From contig NZ_PSWS01000069.1 of NCBI RefSeq assembly GCF_002932875.1, positions 1 through 42,474 on the forward strand: 42,474 nucleotides of DNA, read 5' to 3'. How positions within the stretch are numbered: the stretch's first letter is position 1; each line of letters begins with the position of its first letter. The notes beneath the pieces were generated by a model. The model did not search any database, had not been told where the DNA came from, and saw only the letters and a list, made by a program, of their open reading frames with translations. This DNA is from Rathayibacter tritici (GTDB taxonomy: Bacteria; Actinomycetota; Actinomycetes; Actinomycetales; Microbacteriaceae). Shown here in pieces: positions 1 to 8,036 of the stretch. A program made the translations under genes and the position numbers.

Positions 1-19
1 CTCCTGCCCCTCCGGCGCA

Positions 20-109
20 CACCCCACCACTGAGGGGACCCTGAACCGTGGAGGGAGCCCGGAACGGCGGGTTGCCTTGGCGGTTCAGGGTTCCCTCAGT
101 GGTGGGGTG
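20..109. repeat. Long inverted repeat downstream of pth (palindromic family A, copy 1)
   Basis: Bases 20-48 and 81-109 are reverse complements at 28 of 29 positions, and the one mismatch would be a G-U pair in RNA. They enclose a 32-base loop. The element starts about 12 bases beyond the pth stop codon, so it can act as its terminator. Bases 32-60 match bases 36913-36941 downstream of hrpA at 25 of 29 positions, and both copies end in the word GGGTTCCCTC. It is therefore a dispersed repeat and not only a local hairpin. Confidence 0.8.
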
Positions 110-121
110 GGCGCGGGTGGG

Positions 122-706
122 TCAGGAGAGGGTGTGGTATTTGAGCTGGGCGGCCGTGAGGCCGGAGGTGGCGATGAGTTCGACGGCGTCCGCGGCGTCG
201 GACACCAGGATCGGGAGAGCCTCGCGCTCGGGTGCGGCGAAGTCCCGAAGCACGAAGTCGGCGGCCTGCTGGCGGCCCGGCGGGCGGCCGATGCCGACCC
301 GCACGCGCAAGAACTCGGCTCCCCCGGTCGCGGCGAGGATGTCGCGGATACCGTTGTGCCCCCCGTGTCCGCCGCCCTGCTTCAGCCGCAGGGTGTCGAA
401 CGGGATGTCGAGCTCGTCGTGCACGACGATCAGGTTCGACGAGTCGATCGAGAAGAAGTCGAGCAGCTGCGCCGTCGGCCCGCCCGAAAGGTTCATGAAA
501 CTGTTGGGCTTACCGAGCACGAGCTTCGGTCCCCCGGGGCGGAGAAAGCCTTCGGCGACGACGGCATTCGCGCGGTTGTGCCGGCGGAACGACCCGCCGA
601 TCCGCGTCGCGAGCTCATCGAGCACCATCTGGCCGACATTGTGCCGGTTGCGTGCGTACTGCGCGCCCGGGTTGCCCAGTCCGACGACCAGCCAGGTGTC
701 ACCCAT
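122..706 (-). CDS. pth: Peptidyl-tRNA hydrolase
   Basis: A cytoplasmic enzyme that releases tRNA from peptidyl-tRNA that has dropped off the ribosome. The 194-residue product has normal Pth length. The conserved residues are all visible: Asn12 in GLGNPG, the catalytic His22 in NRHNVG, Asn68 and Asn72 in KPNSFMNLSG, Asp97 in HDELDIP and Asn118 in GGHNGIRD. The ATG at 706 has an AGAGG-type ribosome binding site six to seven bases upstream. It follows rplY in the same direction, 93 bases away and separated by a strong hairpin, which is the usual actinobacterial rplY-pth arrangement. An inverted repeat follows the stop codon. Confidence 0.97.
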   Translation of the reverse strand: MGDTWLVVGLGNPGAQYARNRHNVGQMVLDELATRIGGSFRRHNRANAVVAEGFLRPGGPKLVLGKPNSFMNLSGGPTAQLLDFFSIDSSNLIVVHDELDIPFDTLRLKQGGGHGGHNGIRDILAATGGAEFLRVRVGIGRPPGRQQAADFVLRDFAAPEREALPILVSDAADAVELIATSGLTAAQLKYHTLS

Positions 707-748
707 GTCGTTCCTCTTTCTCGGGCGGAGGCATCCCCCGCCGGACGC

Positions 749-785
749 GGAACGGGCCCGCCGCGGCTGCGAGCGGGCCCGTTCC
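749..785 (-). terminator. Hairpin between rplY and pth
   Basis: Perfect 12-base arms at 749-760 and 774-785 enclose a 13-base loop. The hairpin lies 15 to 51 bases past the rplY stop codon in its direction of transcription. No U-rich tract follows on the minus strand, so it may attenuate rplY-pth readthrough and not stop it fully. Confidence 0.6.
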
Positions 786-799
786 CGGGATAGTGCGGA

Positions 800-1408
800 C
801 TACTCCGCGTTCTCGGCGACGACGTCGCCCGAGGCCGGAGTCTCGTCGTCTTCACCCAGGTCCTGCTCGACCTCGGCGGTGACGTTGACGATGAGGATCT
901 CGGCATCGGTGACCAGCGTCGCGCCCTCGGGGAGCGTGACGTCGGCGGCGGTGATCTGCGTGCCGGCCTCGAGGCCCTCGACGGAGACGACGACGCTCTG
1001 CGGGATGCGCGTGGCGTCGACCTCGAGCGAGAGGGTGTTCGACTCGATCGAGACGAGGGTGCCGGGGGCGGCGTCGCCCTCGATGTGCACGGGGATGTCG
1101 ACCTCGACCTTCTCGCCCTTGTTGATGACGACGAGGTCGATGTGCTCGATGATCTGGCGCACCGGGTCGCGCTGGATGTCCTTCACCAGCGTGGTCTGCG
1201 CGGCGCCCTCGATGTCGAGTTCGAGGATCGCGTTCGCCTTGCGGGTGAGCAGGAGCACCTGGTGACCCGGGAGGGTGAGGTGCTGGGGCTCGGTGCCGTG
1301 GCCGTAGAGGACCGCGGGGATCTTGTCCTGCGCGCGGATCTTCCGGGCGGCGCCCTTGCCGAACGAGGTGCGGACCTCGACGACGACCTTGTTGGTCAGT
1401 TCAGCCAT
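800..1408 (-). CDS. rplY: Ribosomal protein bL25, long CTC form
   Basis: A 5S rRNA-binding protein of the large ribosomal subunit, in the long general-stress (CTC) form. The 202-residue protein has the N-terminal bL25 domain (roughly residues 1-95, beginning MAELTNKVVVEVR and containing the IPAVLYGHG loop). A second beta-rich domain follows, and the last 25 residues or so are very acidic. I chose the ATG at 1408 because AAGGAG lies six bases upstream; the longer reading frame to 1555 has no bL25 homology in its first 49 residues. It is divergent from the reductase gene at 1683, and the 274-base gap between them must hold both promoters. Confidence 0.95.
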   Translation of the reverse strand: MAELTNKVVVEVRTSFGKGAARKIRAQDKIPAVLYGHGTEPQHLTLPGHQVLLLTRKANAILELDIEGAAQTTLVKDIQRDPVRQIIEHIDLVVINKGEKVEVDIPVHIEGDAAPGTLVSIESNTLSLEVDATRIPQSVVVSVEGLEAGTQITAADVTLPEGATLVTDAEILIVNVTAEVEQDLGEDDETPASGDVVAENAE

Positions 1409-1670
1409 GATGTTCTCCTTGGGCGGCGCCCAGCGCCACCGGATCGGGTCGTGACCTGCGGCCACGGACGGTTTGTCGACTCGAACGCAGGTCAGCGTGA
1501 GGAGAAGTCCGTGGCGCCCCGTGGGGGCCTCGCCTGCTTCCACCGCGTCGATCACGGATGCGCGTGCATCCCTCGCCGAAGTTCAGCTGCCGATCCTACC
1601 CGGCACGGCGCCTGCCCGCCAGCACGGGGGCCCTCGCCGGGCTCGAGACCTGAAGTTCAGGCGGACTGGC

Positions 1671-1676
1671 TAGCGT
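1671..1676 (+). promoter_or_regulatory. Leaderless -10 hexamer of the quinone reductase gene
   Basis: TAGCGT ends six bases before the ATG at 1683, so transcription would begin at or next to the start codon. There is no Shine-Dalgarno sequence in the gap. Confidence 0.5.
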
Positions 1677-1682
1677 GCGGGT

Positions 1683-2699
1683 ATGACGAGCGACGACTTC
1701 GGCTCCTATGTCGAGAAGAACGGCTTCCACCGCGACACGAACTACATCCCGACCCGGATTACCGCCGACGGCCGTGACGGGTATCCGGTGGAGGCGGGGC
1801 GCTACCGCCTCGTCGTCTCCCGGGCCTGCCCGTGGGCGAACCGCGCCATGATCGTGCGCCGTCTGCTCGGACTCGAGGACGCTCTCTCGATGGGCATCTG
1901 CGGGCCGACGCACGACAAGCGCAGCTGGACCTTCGACCTCGATCCGGGTGGTGTGGACCCCGTGCTGGGCATCCCGCGGCTGCAGGACGCCTTCTTCGCC
2001 CGCTTCCCCGACTACCCGCGCGGGATCACCGTGCCGGCCCTCGTGGACATCCCGAGCGGCCAGGTCGTCACGAACGACTACCCGGTGATGACGCTCGATT
2101 TCTCGACCGAGTGGACGGCGTTCCACCGCGACGGCGCCCCCGATCTCTATCCGGCGGAGCACCGTGACGAGATCGATGAGGTCGCGGAGCTGGTTTTCCA
2201 CGACGTCAACAACGGCGTCTACAAGTGCGGCTTCGCGGGTTCGCAACGCTCCTACGAGCGGGCCTACGACCGCCTCTGGGCGCGCCTCGACTGGCTGGAG
2301 GAGCGGCTGAGCACCCGGCGCTACCTCGTCGGGGACACGATCACGGAGGCCGACGTCCGCCTTTTCACGACCCTCGCCCGCTTCGACGCCGTCTACTACA
2401 GCCACTTCAAGGCGAACCGGAACCTCCTCTCGGCGATGCCTGCGCTCTGGGGGTACGCCCGCGACCTGTTCGCGACTCCGGGCTTCGGCGACACGATCGA
2501 CTTCGTGCACATCAAATCGCACTACTACGAGGTGCAGCGCGACATCAATCCGACCGGCGTCGTGCCCAAGGGGCCTGACCTGTCCGGCTGGCTGGTCCCC
2601 TCCGGCCGCGAGGAGTTGGGCGGGCGTCCGTTCGGCGACGGCACTCCCCCGCCCCCGCCGATCCCGAGCGAGCGCGTGCCGAGGGGGCACGGAGCTTGA
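1683..2699 (+). CDS. Glutathionyl/mycothiolyl-hydroquinone reductase (Xi-class GST fold, ECM4-like)
   Basis: Predicted to reduce thiol-conjugated hydroquinones. The 338-residue protein has the family's N-terminal tyrosine-rich stretch, the thioredoxin-like domain with the redox motif SRACPWANRA (residues 43-52, catalytic Cys in CPW), and an all-helical GST C-terminal domain with the family signatures DVNNGVYKCGFA and EADVRLFTTLARFDAVY. The extreme C-terminus is a proline-rich tail. Actinobacteria generally use mycothiol and not glutathione, so the natural thiol is probably mycothiol; that part is inference. The gene is divergent from rplY, followed 165 bases later by gnd, and appears leaderless. 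Confidence 0.9.
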   Translation: MTSDDFGSYVEKNGFHRDTNYIPTRITADGRDGYPVEAGRYRLVVSRACPWANRAMIVRRLLGLEDALSMGICGPTHDKRSWTFDLDPGGVDPVLGIPRLQDAFFARFPDYPRGITVPALVDIPSGQVVTNDYPVMTLDFSTEWTAFHRDGAPDLYPAEHRDEIDEVAELVFHDVNNGVYKCGFAGSQRSYERAYDRLWARLDWLEERLSTRRYLVGDTITEADVRLFTTLARFDAVYYSHFKANRNLLSAMPALWGYARDLFATPGFGDTIDFVHIKSHYYEVQRDINPTGVVPKGPDLSGWLVPSGREELGGRPFGDGTPPPPPIPSERVPRGHGA

Positions 2700-2823
2700 C
2701 CGGTCCGAATCCTCGAACGCCGTCCCCGGAATCCCGCGGGCGCGCAAGAGCGTGCGCGCGCGTGACGACCGATGTGCAGACGAGGGACGGCTCCGACCCC
2801 GTTTCCCGGCGGGCCCCCGGAGC

Positions 2824-2829
2824 TAGCCT
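2824..2829 (+). promoter_or_regulatory. Candidate -10 hexamer of gnd
   Basis: TAGCCT lies 35 bases before the gnd start codon. It would give a short leader of about 29 bases holding a GAGGAG ribosome binding site, in contrast to the leaderless genes nearby. Confidence 0.4.
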
Positions 2830-2864
2830 GGGAACGACCCTGAACGCGAACGTCGAGGAGAACC

Positions 2865-4322
2865 GTGTCTGAGAAGCCCACCGCCACAGCCAACATCGGA
2901 GTCGTCGGTCTGGCGGTGATGGGCTCGAACCTCGCGCGCAACCTCGCCAGCCGCGAGGGCAACACCGTCGCGGTCTTCAACCGCTCCTACGGCCGCACCG
3001 AGACCCTCATCACCGAGCACCCGGAGGCGGGCTTCGTCGCCTCCGAGACCATCGAGGACTTCGCCGCCTCGCTCGCCACTCCGCGCACCGCGATCATCAT
3101 GGTGCAGGCCGGCCGCGGCACCGACGCCGTGATCGAGCAGCTGACCCGGGTCTTCGAGCCCGGCGACATCATCGTCGACGGCGGCAACGCGCTCTTCACG
3201 GACACCATCCGCCGCGAGAAGGCCGTGCGCGAGAGCGGCATCCACTTCGTCGGCACCGGCATCTCGGGCGGCGAGGAGGGCGCGCTGAAGGGCCCGTCGA
3301 TCATGCCCGGCGGCTCGGTGGAGTCGTACCGGACGCTCGGCCCGATCCTCTCCTCGATCGCCGCGGTCGCCGAGGGCGAGCCGTGCGTCACGCACATCGG
3401 CACGGACGGCGCCGGCCACTTCGTCAAGATGATCCACAACGGCATCGAGTACGCGGACATGCAGCTCATTGCCGAGGCGTACGACCTGCTGCGCACCGTC
3501 GGCGGTCACGAGCCCGCCGCCATCGCCGACGTCTTCGACGCCTGGAACAGGGGCGACCTCGAGTCGTACCTCATCGAGATCACCGCCGAGGTGCTTCGCC
3601 AGGTCGACGCCGACACCGGGAAGCCCTTCCTCGACATCGTCCTCGACCAGGCCGGCTCCAAGGGCACTGGCGTCTGGACCGTGCAGAACGCGCTCGACCT
3701 CGGCGTCCCCGTCGGCGGCATCGCCGAGGCCGTCTTCGCCCGCGCCGTCTCCTCGCACCCGGAGCAGCGCGAGGCCGTCCAGGCCCGCATCACGTCGCGC
3801 CCGACCCCGGTCGAGAAGTACGACGGCTTCGAGGACGACGTGCGTGCCGCGCTCTACGCCTCCAAGGTCGTGGCCTACTCGCAGGGCTTCGACGCGATCA
3901 TCGCGGGGGCCCAGAAGTACGGCTGGGACATCGATAAGGGCGCGGTCGCCAAGATCTGGCGCGCAGGCTGCATCATCCGCGCGCAGTTCCTCAACCGGAT
4001 CGTGGACGCCTACGACGAGAACGCCGGCATCACGACCCTCCTCGAGGATCCCTACTTCGCCGAGGCCGTCGCGAACGGCGAGGCCGCCTGGCGCCGGATC
4101 GTCTCGACCGCTGCCCTCTCGGGCGTGCCGATCCCCGGCTTCGGCGCCGCGCTGTCCTACTACGACTCGCTCGCCTCGAAGCGGCTCCCGGCCGCTCTCG
4201 TGCAGGGTCAGCGCGACTTCTTCGGCGCGCACACCTACCAGCGGGTCGACAAGGAGGGCACCTTCCACACGCTGTGGTCGGGCGATCGCACCGAGGTCGA
4301 GCAGGACCCCTCCACGCACTGA
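2865..4322 (+). CDS. gnd: 6-phosphogluconate dehydrogenase, decarboxylating
   Basis: Oxidative pentose phosphate pathway enzyme converting 6-phosphogluconate to ribulose 5-phosphate with release of CO2 and NAD(P)H. The 485-residue protein matches the long, homodimeric form of the family. Visible motifs are the Rossmann nucleotide loop GLAVMGSNLA (residues 16-25), the substrate-binding signature GISGGEEGALKGPSIMPGG, and the catalytic HFVKMIHNGIEYADMQLI segment with its Lys and Asn. The start is a GTG with GAGGAG five bases upstream. Its product pathway feeds ribose 5-phosphate to prs, which lies on the opposite strand 377 bases downstream. Confidence 0.97.
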   Translation: MSEKPTATANIGVVGLAVMGSNLARNLASREGNTVAVFNRSYGRTETLITEHPEAGFVASETIEDFAASLATPRTAIIMVQAGRGTDAVIEQLTRVFEPGDIIVDGGNALFTDTIRREKAVRESGIHFVGTGISGGEEGALKGPSIMPGGSVESYRTLGPILSSIAAVAEGEPCVTHIGTDGAGHFVKMIHNGIEYADMQLIAEAYDLLRTVGGHEPAAIADVFDAWNRGDLESYLIEITAEVLRQVDADTGKPFLDIVLDQAGSKGTGVWTVQNALDLGVPVGGIAEAVFARAVSSHPEQREAVQARITSRPTPVEKYDGFEDDVRAALYASKVVAYSQGFDAIIAGAQKYGWDIDKGAVAKIWRAGCIIRAQFLNRIVDAYDENAGITTLLEDPYFAEAVANGEAAWRRIVSTAALSGVPIPGFGAALSYYDSLASKRLPAALVQGQRDFFGAHTYQRVDKEGTFHTLWSGDRTEVEQDPSTH

Positions 4323-4337
4323 CCGCGCGGCGCACAG

Positions 4338-4391
4338 AGAAGGCGCCCCTGCCCGTCGGATCCACGGATCTTGCGTGCTGGGGCGCCTTCT
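4338..4391 (+). terminator. gnd terminator
   Basis: Perfect 12-base arms at 4338-4349 and 4380-4391 enclose a 30-base loop 15 bases after the gnd stop. The right arm ends in CTTCT, giving a weak pyrimidine tract. It may also block antisense readthrough. Confidence 0.65.
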
Positions 4392-4699
4392 TCCTACGGC
4401 GCCTCCTGTCCGGGCGGGCCGCCACGGGCAAACCCGTCCGACAGTCACGGACGGCGACGCGGGCGAGGTCTCTCCCGCCTCGCCCAGCCGCACCAGCGCG
4501 GAGGCGTCCTGCCAACCGAGCCCGAGCAGTGCGAGCAGGGCGGTGAGGGCTGTGGTGGCGATGCCCGAAAGCGCGCGCGAGGGTCGGCGGGAAGCGGAGG
4601 GGCACGGGCTCACCCGAGGGCGTGCGCCCGTCCGGGGATCGGCCAGCCGGAACGGTCCCCGGTGGTGTCACTCCGCGGCCACCCGACCGGCAGGAGGCG
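4392..4699. other. Intergenic stretch between the convergent gnd and prs genes
   Basis: About 300 bases past the gnd terminator and before the prs stop. I see no supported gene. A minus-strand frame starting at 4613 opens with a hydrophobic stretch, but it has no ribosome binding site that convinces and runs on without a stop across the terminator and through gnd, so I treat it as a high-GC shadow frame. Confidence 0.5.
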
Positions 4700-5677
4700 T
4701 CAGGCGTCGCCGTCGAACATCGACGTGACGGACCCGTCGTCGAAGACCTCGTGGATGGCGCGGGCGAGCAGCGGCGCGATCGGCAGGACCGTCAGACGGT
4801 CCCACTTCTTCTCCTCGGGCAGCGGCAGCGTGTCGGTGACGACGACCGAGTCGATGAACCCGGAGCTCAGCAGCTCGACCGCCGGGTCCGAGAAGACGGC
4901 GTGGGTCGCCGCGACGACGACGCCGATTGCGCCCGCCTTCTTCAGGGCCTCCGCCGCCTTCGCGATGGTGCGCCCGGTGTCGATGAGGTCGTCGACGAGC
5001 AGGCAGACGCGGCCCCGCACTTCTCCGACGATCTCGTGCACCGAGACCTGGTTGGCGACCTTCGGGTCACGGCGCTTATGGATGATCGCGAGCGGGACAC
5101 CGAGCTTGTCGCTCCAGATGTCGGCAACCCGGACGCGACCCATATCCGGCGAGACGATGGTGAGGGTCGAGGGGTCGAGCTTTTCGCGGAAGTGCTCGAG
5201 CAGCACGGGCATCGCGAAGAGGTGGTCGACCGGGCCATCGAAGAAGCCCTGGATCTGCGCGGCGTGCAGGTCGACCGACATGATCCGGTCGGCCCCCGCT
5301 GCCTTGAACAGGTCGGCGACGAGGCGGGCCGAGATCGGCTCGCGGCCGCGGCCCTTCTTGTCCTGGCGCGCGTAGGGGTAGAACGGGGCGACCACGGTGA
5401 TCCGCTTGGCGGAGGCACGCTTGAGAGCGTCGACCATGATCAGCTGCTCCATCAGCCACTCGTTGATCGGGGAGGTGTGCGACTGGAGGACGAACACGTC
5501 GCCTCCACGCACCGACTCGCCGTAGCGGACATAGAGCTCGCCGTTGGCAAAGGTGCGCCCCTCGGTCGTGACGAGCTCGGTCCCGAGTTCGGCGGCGACC
5601 GCCTCCGCCAGTGCCGGATGCGCCCTCCCCGAGACGAGGACCAGGCTTTTCTTGTTGCTGGCGGTGATGCCGCTCAC
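4700..5677 (-). CDS. prs: Ribose-phosphate pyrophosphokinase (PRPP synthetase)
   Basis: Makes PRPP from ribose 5-phosphate and ATP for nucleotide, histidine and tryptophan synthesis. The 325-residue protein is full length for class I PRS. It has the ATP-binding flexible-loop region (YPYARQDKKGRGREPISARL), the DLHAAQIQGFF signature, and the PRPP-binding loop VDDLIDTGRT near residue 225. The start is a GTG that overlaps the glmU stop by four bases (GTGA), so the two genes are translationally coupled. Confidence 0.97.
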   Translation of the reverse strand: MSGITASNKKSLVLVSGRAHPALAEAVAAELGTELVTTEGRTFANGELYVRYGESVRGGDVFVLQSHTSPINEWLMEQLIMVDALKRASAKRITVVAPFYPYARQDKKGRGREPISARLVADLFKAAGADRIMSVDLHAAQIQGFFDGPVDHLFAMPVLLEHFREKLDPSTLTIVSPDMGRVRVADIWSDKLGVPLAIIHKRRDPKVANQVSVHEIVGEVRGRVCLLVDDLIDTGRTIAKAAEALKKAGAIGVVVAATHAVFSDPAVELLSSGFIDSVVVTDTLPLPEEKKWDRLTVLPIAPLLARAIHEVFDDGSVTSMFDGDA

Positions 5678-7149
5678 TGTGCTCCGCTTCCTGGGGTGCT
5701 CGCCTGGTCGGATCCGAGGAGGTCCGACGCCAGGGCCGCCTCGGCGGCCTCAGCCGCTGCGGTTCCCGGACGGTGGGTCTGCACCCACCCGGGCATGTTG
5801 CGCTGCGGAGCGACGGTGATCCCGAGGGCTCCGGCGGGGATGTCCTTGCGGATGACCGTTCCGGCGCCCGTGTACGCTCCGTCACCGATTCTAACGGGGG
5901 CGACGAAGACGTTGTGCGACCCCGCCCGCACATGCGAACCGACCACCGAGGACGCCTTCGTCACCCCGTCGTAGTTCGCGAAGATCGAGCCGGCGCCGAT
6001 GTTCGACTCCTCTCCGATCACGGCGTCGCCGACGTAGGAGAGATGCGGGACCTTCGATCCCTCGCCGATCGTGGCGTTCTTGGTCTCGACGTAGGTGCCG
6101 ATCTTGCCGCGGGCGCCGAGCACGGTGCCGGGCCGCAGGAACGAGAACGGGCCGACCTGGGCCTGCGCGCCGATCACGGCGAGCGTCGCGTCGGAACGCT
6201 TGACGACCGCGTCCTCCCCCACTTCGCAGGAGTCGAGTGTCGTGTCCGGGCCGATGACCGCGCCGGTCGCAATCACCGTCGGGCCCTTGATCTGGGTGCC
6301 GGGAAGGATCTCGACGTCGGGAGCGAGCACCGCGTCCACGTCGATCCAGGTCGTCGCCGGGTCCTGGATCGTGACGCCCTCGAGCTGCCAGCGGCGCACG
6401 ATGCGCGCGTTCAGCTCTAGCGCCGCGTCCGCGAGCTGGGCTCGGTCGTTGATGCCCGCCACGAGCCAACGGTCCTGCACCGGGACGGTCTCGATCGAGC
6501 GGCCGGCGGCCTTGAGCGCGGCGGCGGCGTCGGTGAGGTACTTCTCGCCCTGCGCGTTCTCCGTACCGATCGCGCTGATCACCGAGCGGAGCGCGGCGGC
6601 CTCGAAGGCGTAGACGCCCGCGTTGATCTCGGTGAGGGCCAGCTCGTCGACGCTCGCGTCCTTCTGCTCCACAATCGAGGCGAAGGCTCCGTCGCCGCCG
6701 CGGACGATCCGACCGAAGCCGGTCGGGTCCTCGAGCACGCAGGAGAGCATCGTCAGCGCGTTCGCGGCGGCCAGGTGCTCGTCGACGAGGCGGCGCAGCG
6801 TCAACGCGTCGAGCAGCGGGACGTCGGCGCTGAGCACGACGACCGTGCCGGCGAAGGACTCCGGGAGCGCTGCGAGCCCCTGCTCGACCGCACGGCCGGT
6901 GCCGGGCGTCGCATCCTGATCCACCACCAGCGCGGCGGGCGTGTGCTCGAGGACTGCTTCGGCGACCCGGTCGCGCTCGTGGCGCACCACGGTCACCACA
7001 TGCGCCGCGTCGAGCGAGGCGGCGGTGTCGAGCACGTGCCCGAGCAGCGGCCGCCCGGCGAGTCGGTGCAAGACCTTCGGGGTGCGGGACTTCATGCGGG
7101 TGCCCTGGCCTGCCGCCAGGATCACGACGGCGAGCGTGCTGTCTGCCAT
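5674..7149 (-). CDS. glmU: Bifunctional GlmU: GlcNAc-1-P uridyltransferase / GlcN-1-P acetyltransferase
   Basis: Performs the last two steps to UDP-N-acetylglucosamine, the precursor of peptidoglycan. The N-terminal half has the nucleotidyltransferase loop LAAGQGTRMKSRTPKVLH (near residues 10-28) and the metal-binding SADVPLLD segment. The C-terminal half is a left-handed beta helix built from hexapeptide repeats, with KVPHLSYVGDA and GAGSIFANYDG, the acetyl-CoA and substrate site. The 491 residues include an alanine-rich C-terminal tail beyond the helix, common in actinobacterial GlmU. GGAGGAG stands eight bases before the ATG. It is the first gene of the coupled glmU-prs pair. Confidence 0.97.
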   Translation of the reverse strand: MADSTLAVVILAAGQGTRMKSRTPKVLHRLAGRPLLGHVLDTAASLDAAHVVTVVRHERDRVAEAVLEHTPAALVVDQDATPGTGRAVEQGLAALPESFAGTVVVLSADVPLLDALTLRRLVDEHLAAANALTMLSCVLEDPTGFGRIVRGGDGAFASIVEQKDASVDELALTEINAGVYAFEAAALRSVISAIGTENAQGEKYLTDAAAALKAAGRSIETVPVQDRWLVAGINDRAQLADAALELNARIVRRWQLEGVTIQDPATTWIDVDAVLAPDVEILPGTQIKGPTVIATGAVIGPDTTLDSCEVGEDAVVKRSDATLAVIGAQAQVGPFSFLRPGTVLGARGKIGTYVETKNATIGEGSKVPHLSYVGDAVIGEESNIGAGSIFANYDGVTKASSVVGSHVRAGSHNVFVAPVRIGDGAYTGAGTVIRKDIPAGALGITVAPQRNMPGWVQTHRPGTAAAEAAEAALASDLLGSDQASTPGSGAQ

Positions 7150-7462
7150 GATTCGTTCTCCTCCATAAGAGCTCCGGCTGACCGCTTAAGATCCTCCGCA
7201 ACCCTCAGAACTCTGTCGGCGATCGGATCGGCGACTCGTCTTAAACGGACAGCCGACAGGTTCCCGGACATGCCCCGGGGCCTCGGACTGGCTGCGCGCC
7301 GCCGATCACGCTACCGGAATCGACAGCGAGCCGTCCCGGTTGCGGCGCCTCGCCGGTCTGGCGACCCCCTCAGACCCGCCGCAGCCAAAGGGATCCCGGT
7401 CGTCTCGAAACCGTAGCTCAATCCCGACGACGCTTCCCCTTGGGAGCGTCCGACGAGTCGCC
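7150..7462. other. Intergenic stretch upstream of glmU
   Basis: This 313-base stretch holds the glmU ribosome binding site next to the gene and presumably its promoter. The middle part is an ordinary high-GC to mixed-composition sequence with no open frame I can support. It is the left boundary between chromosomal DNA and the lower-GC accessory pair. I searched by eye for a copy of the tRNA-Gln 3' end that would mark an attachment site and found none. Confidence 0.5.
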
Positions 7463-8023
7463 TCAACTCTCCAGCCAGGCAGTGAATTCGTCACGATCAA
7501 ATCCGGCTCGCCCCGGCGGAAGATGCCTGTTTTTGGAGCGAAGTACTGAGACGTAGGACCACAGCGTGTCGCCGTCTACAAAATGCGCGCGACATGCTGC
7601 CTGCAGCAGCCCCCAAGTAGTCGCGGTTTGAACCTGCATGCCGCTTGGCCCTCCTGCGAGGAGAGCAGCCGGGCCGGCGTCATCCGTGAAAAAGACGGCC
7701 TTTATATTCCGACTGTGGATGATGGCAAGAGTCTCAGCCTCGCCGAGATTCTTCGTAGGAGCGTCGCCGGGTCGCGACAGTTGCTTTCGGTAGACGGTCG
7801 TTAAGATGTGCTCCCCGGGGTTTTCGGGGAATAGCGGTTCGCCAAAGATATCTGGCGCGTCCTTCACATCCTCGAGATCCGGCTCGGATGAGGACAGCCG
7901 GCATTCGTGAGCGACGGTTGCACACCAGGCGGGATGGCCAAGCAGTCGACGAAGGAGGTCCATTCGATGAAGGTAGGCGAAGTTGATCAGAACCGTGTTG
8001 TCCGGGAAAAGCCAAACCGTCAC
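7463..8023 (-). CDS. PIN-domain protein, putative toxin ribonuclease
   Basis: A 186-residue protein with the layout of a PIN nuclease: an N-terminal acidic residue in the strand FPDNTVLINF (Asp8), a central acid (Glu95 in LGEAETLAI), and a C-terminal acidic pair in FFTDDAGPAALL (Asp114, Asp115). PIN proteins next to antitoxin-like regulators usually act as RNases. I start it at the GTG at 8023 because the longer frame reads only antisense-like sequence before it and this start comes 13 bases after the stop of the upstream gene, with GAGGGG about ten bases ahead. It forms an operon with the HTH/ImmA gene. Base composition is lower in GC than the surrounding housekeeping genes, which suggests transfer. 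The target is unknown. Confidence 0.75.
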   Translation of the reverse strand: MTVWLFPDNTVLINFAYLHRMDLLRRLLGHPAWCATVAHECRLSSSEPDLEDVKDAPDIFGEPLFPENPGEHILTTVYRKQLSRPGDAPTKNLGEAETLAIIHSRNIKAVFFTDDAGPAALLAGGPSGMQVQTATTWGLLQAACRAHFVDGDTLWSYVSVLRSKNRHLPPGRAGFDRDEFTAWLES

Positions 8024-8036
8024 GCGCAGGCGCCCC

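Noticed and set aside
2823-4613. 596-residue minus-strand frame across gnd
   Set aside because: Antisense shadow of gnd in high-GC DNA, with biased repetitive composition and no recognisable domain.
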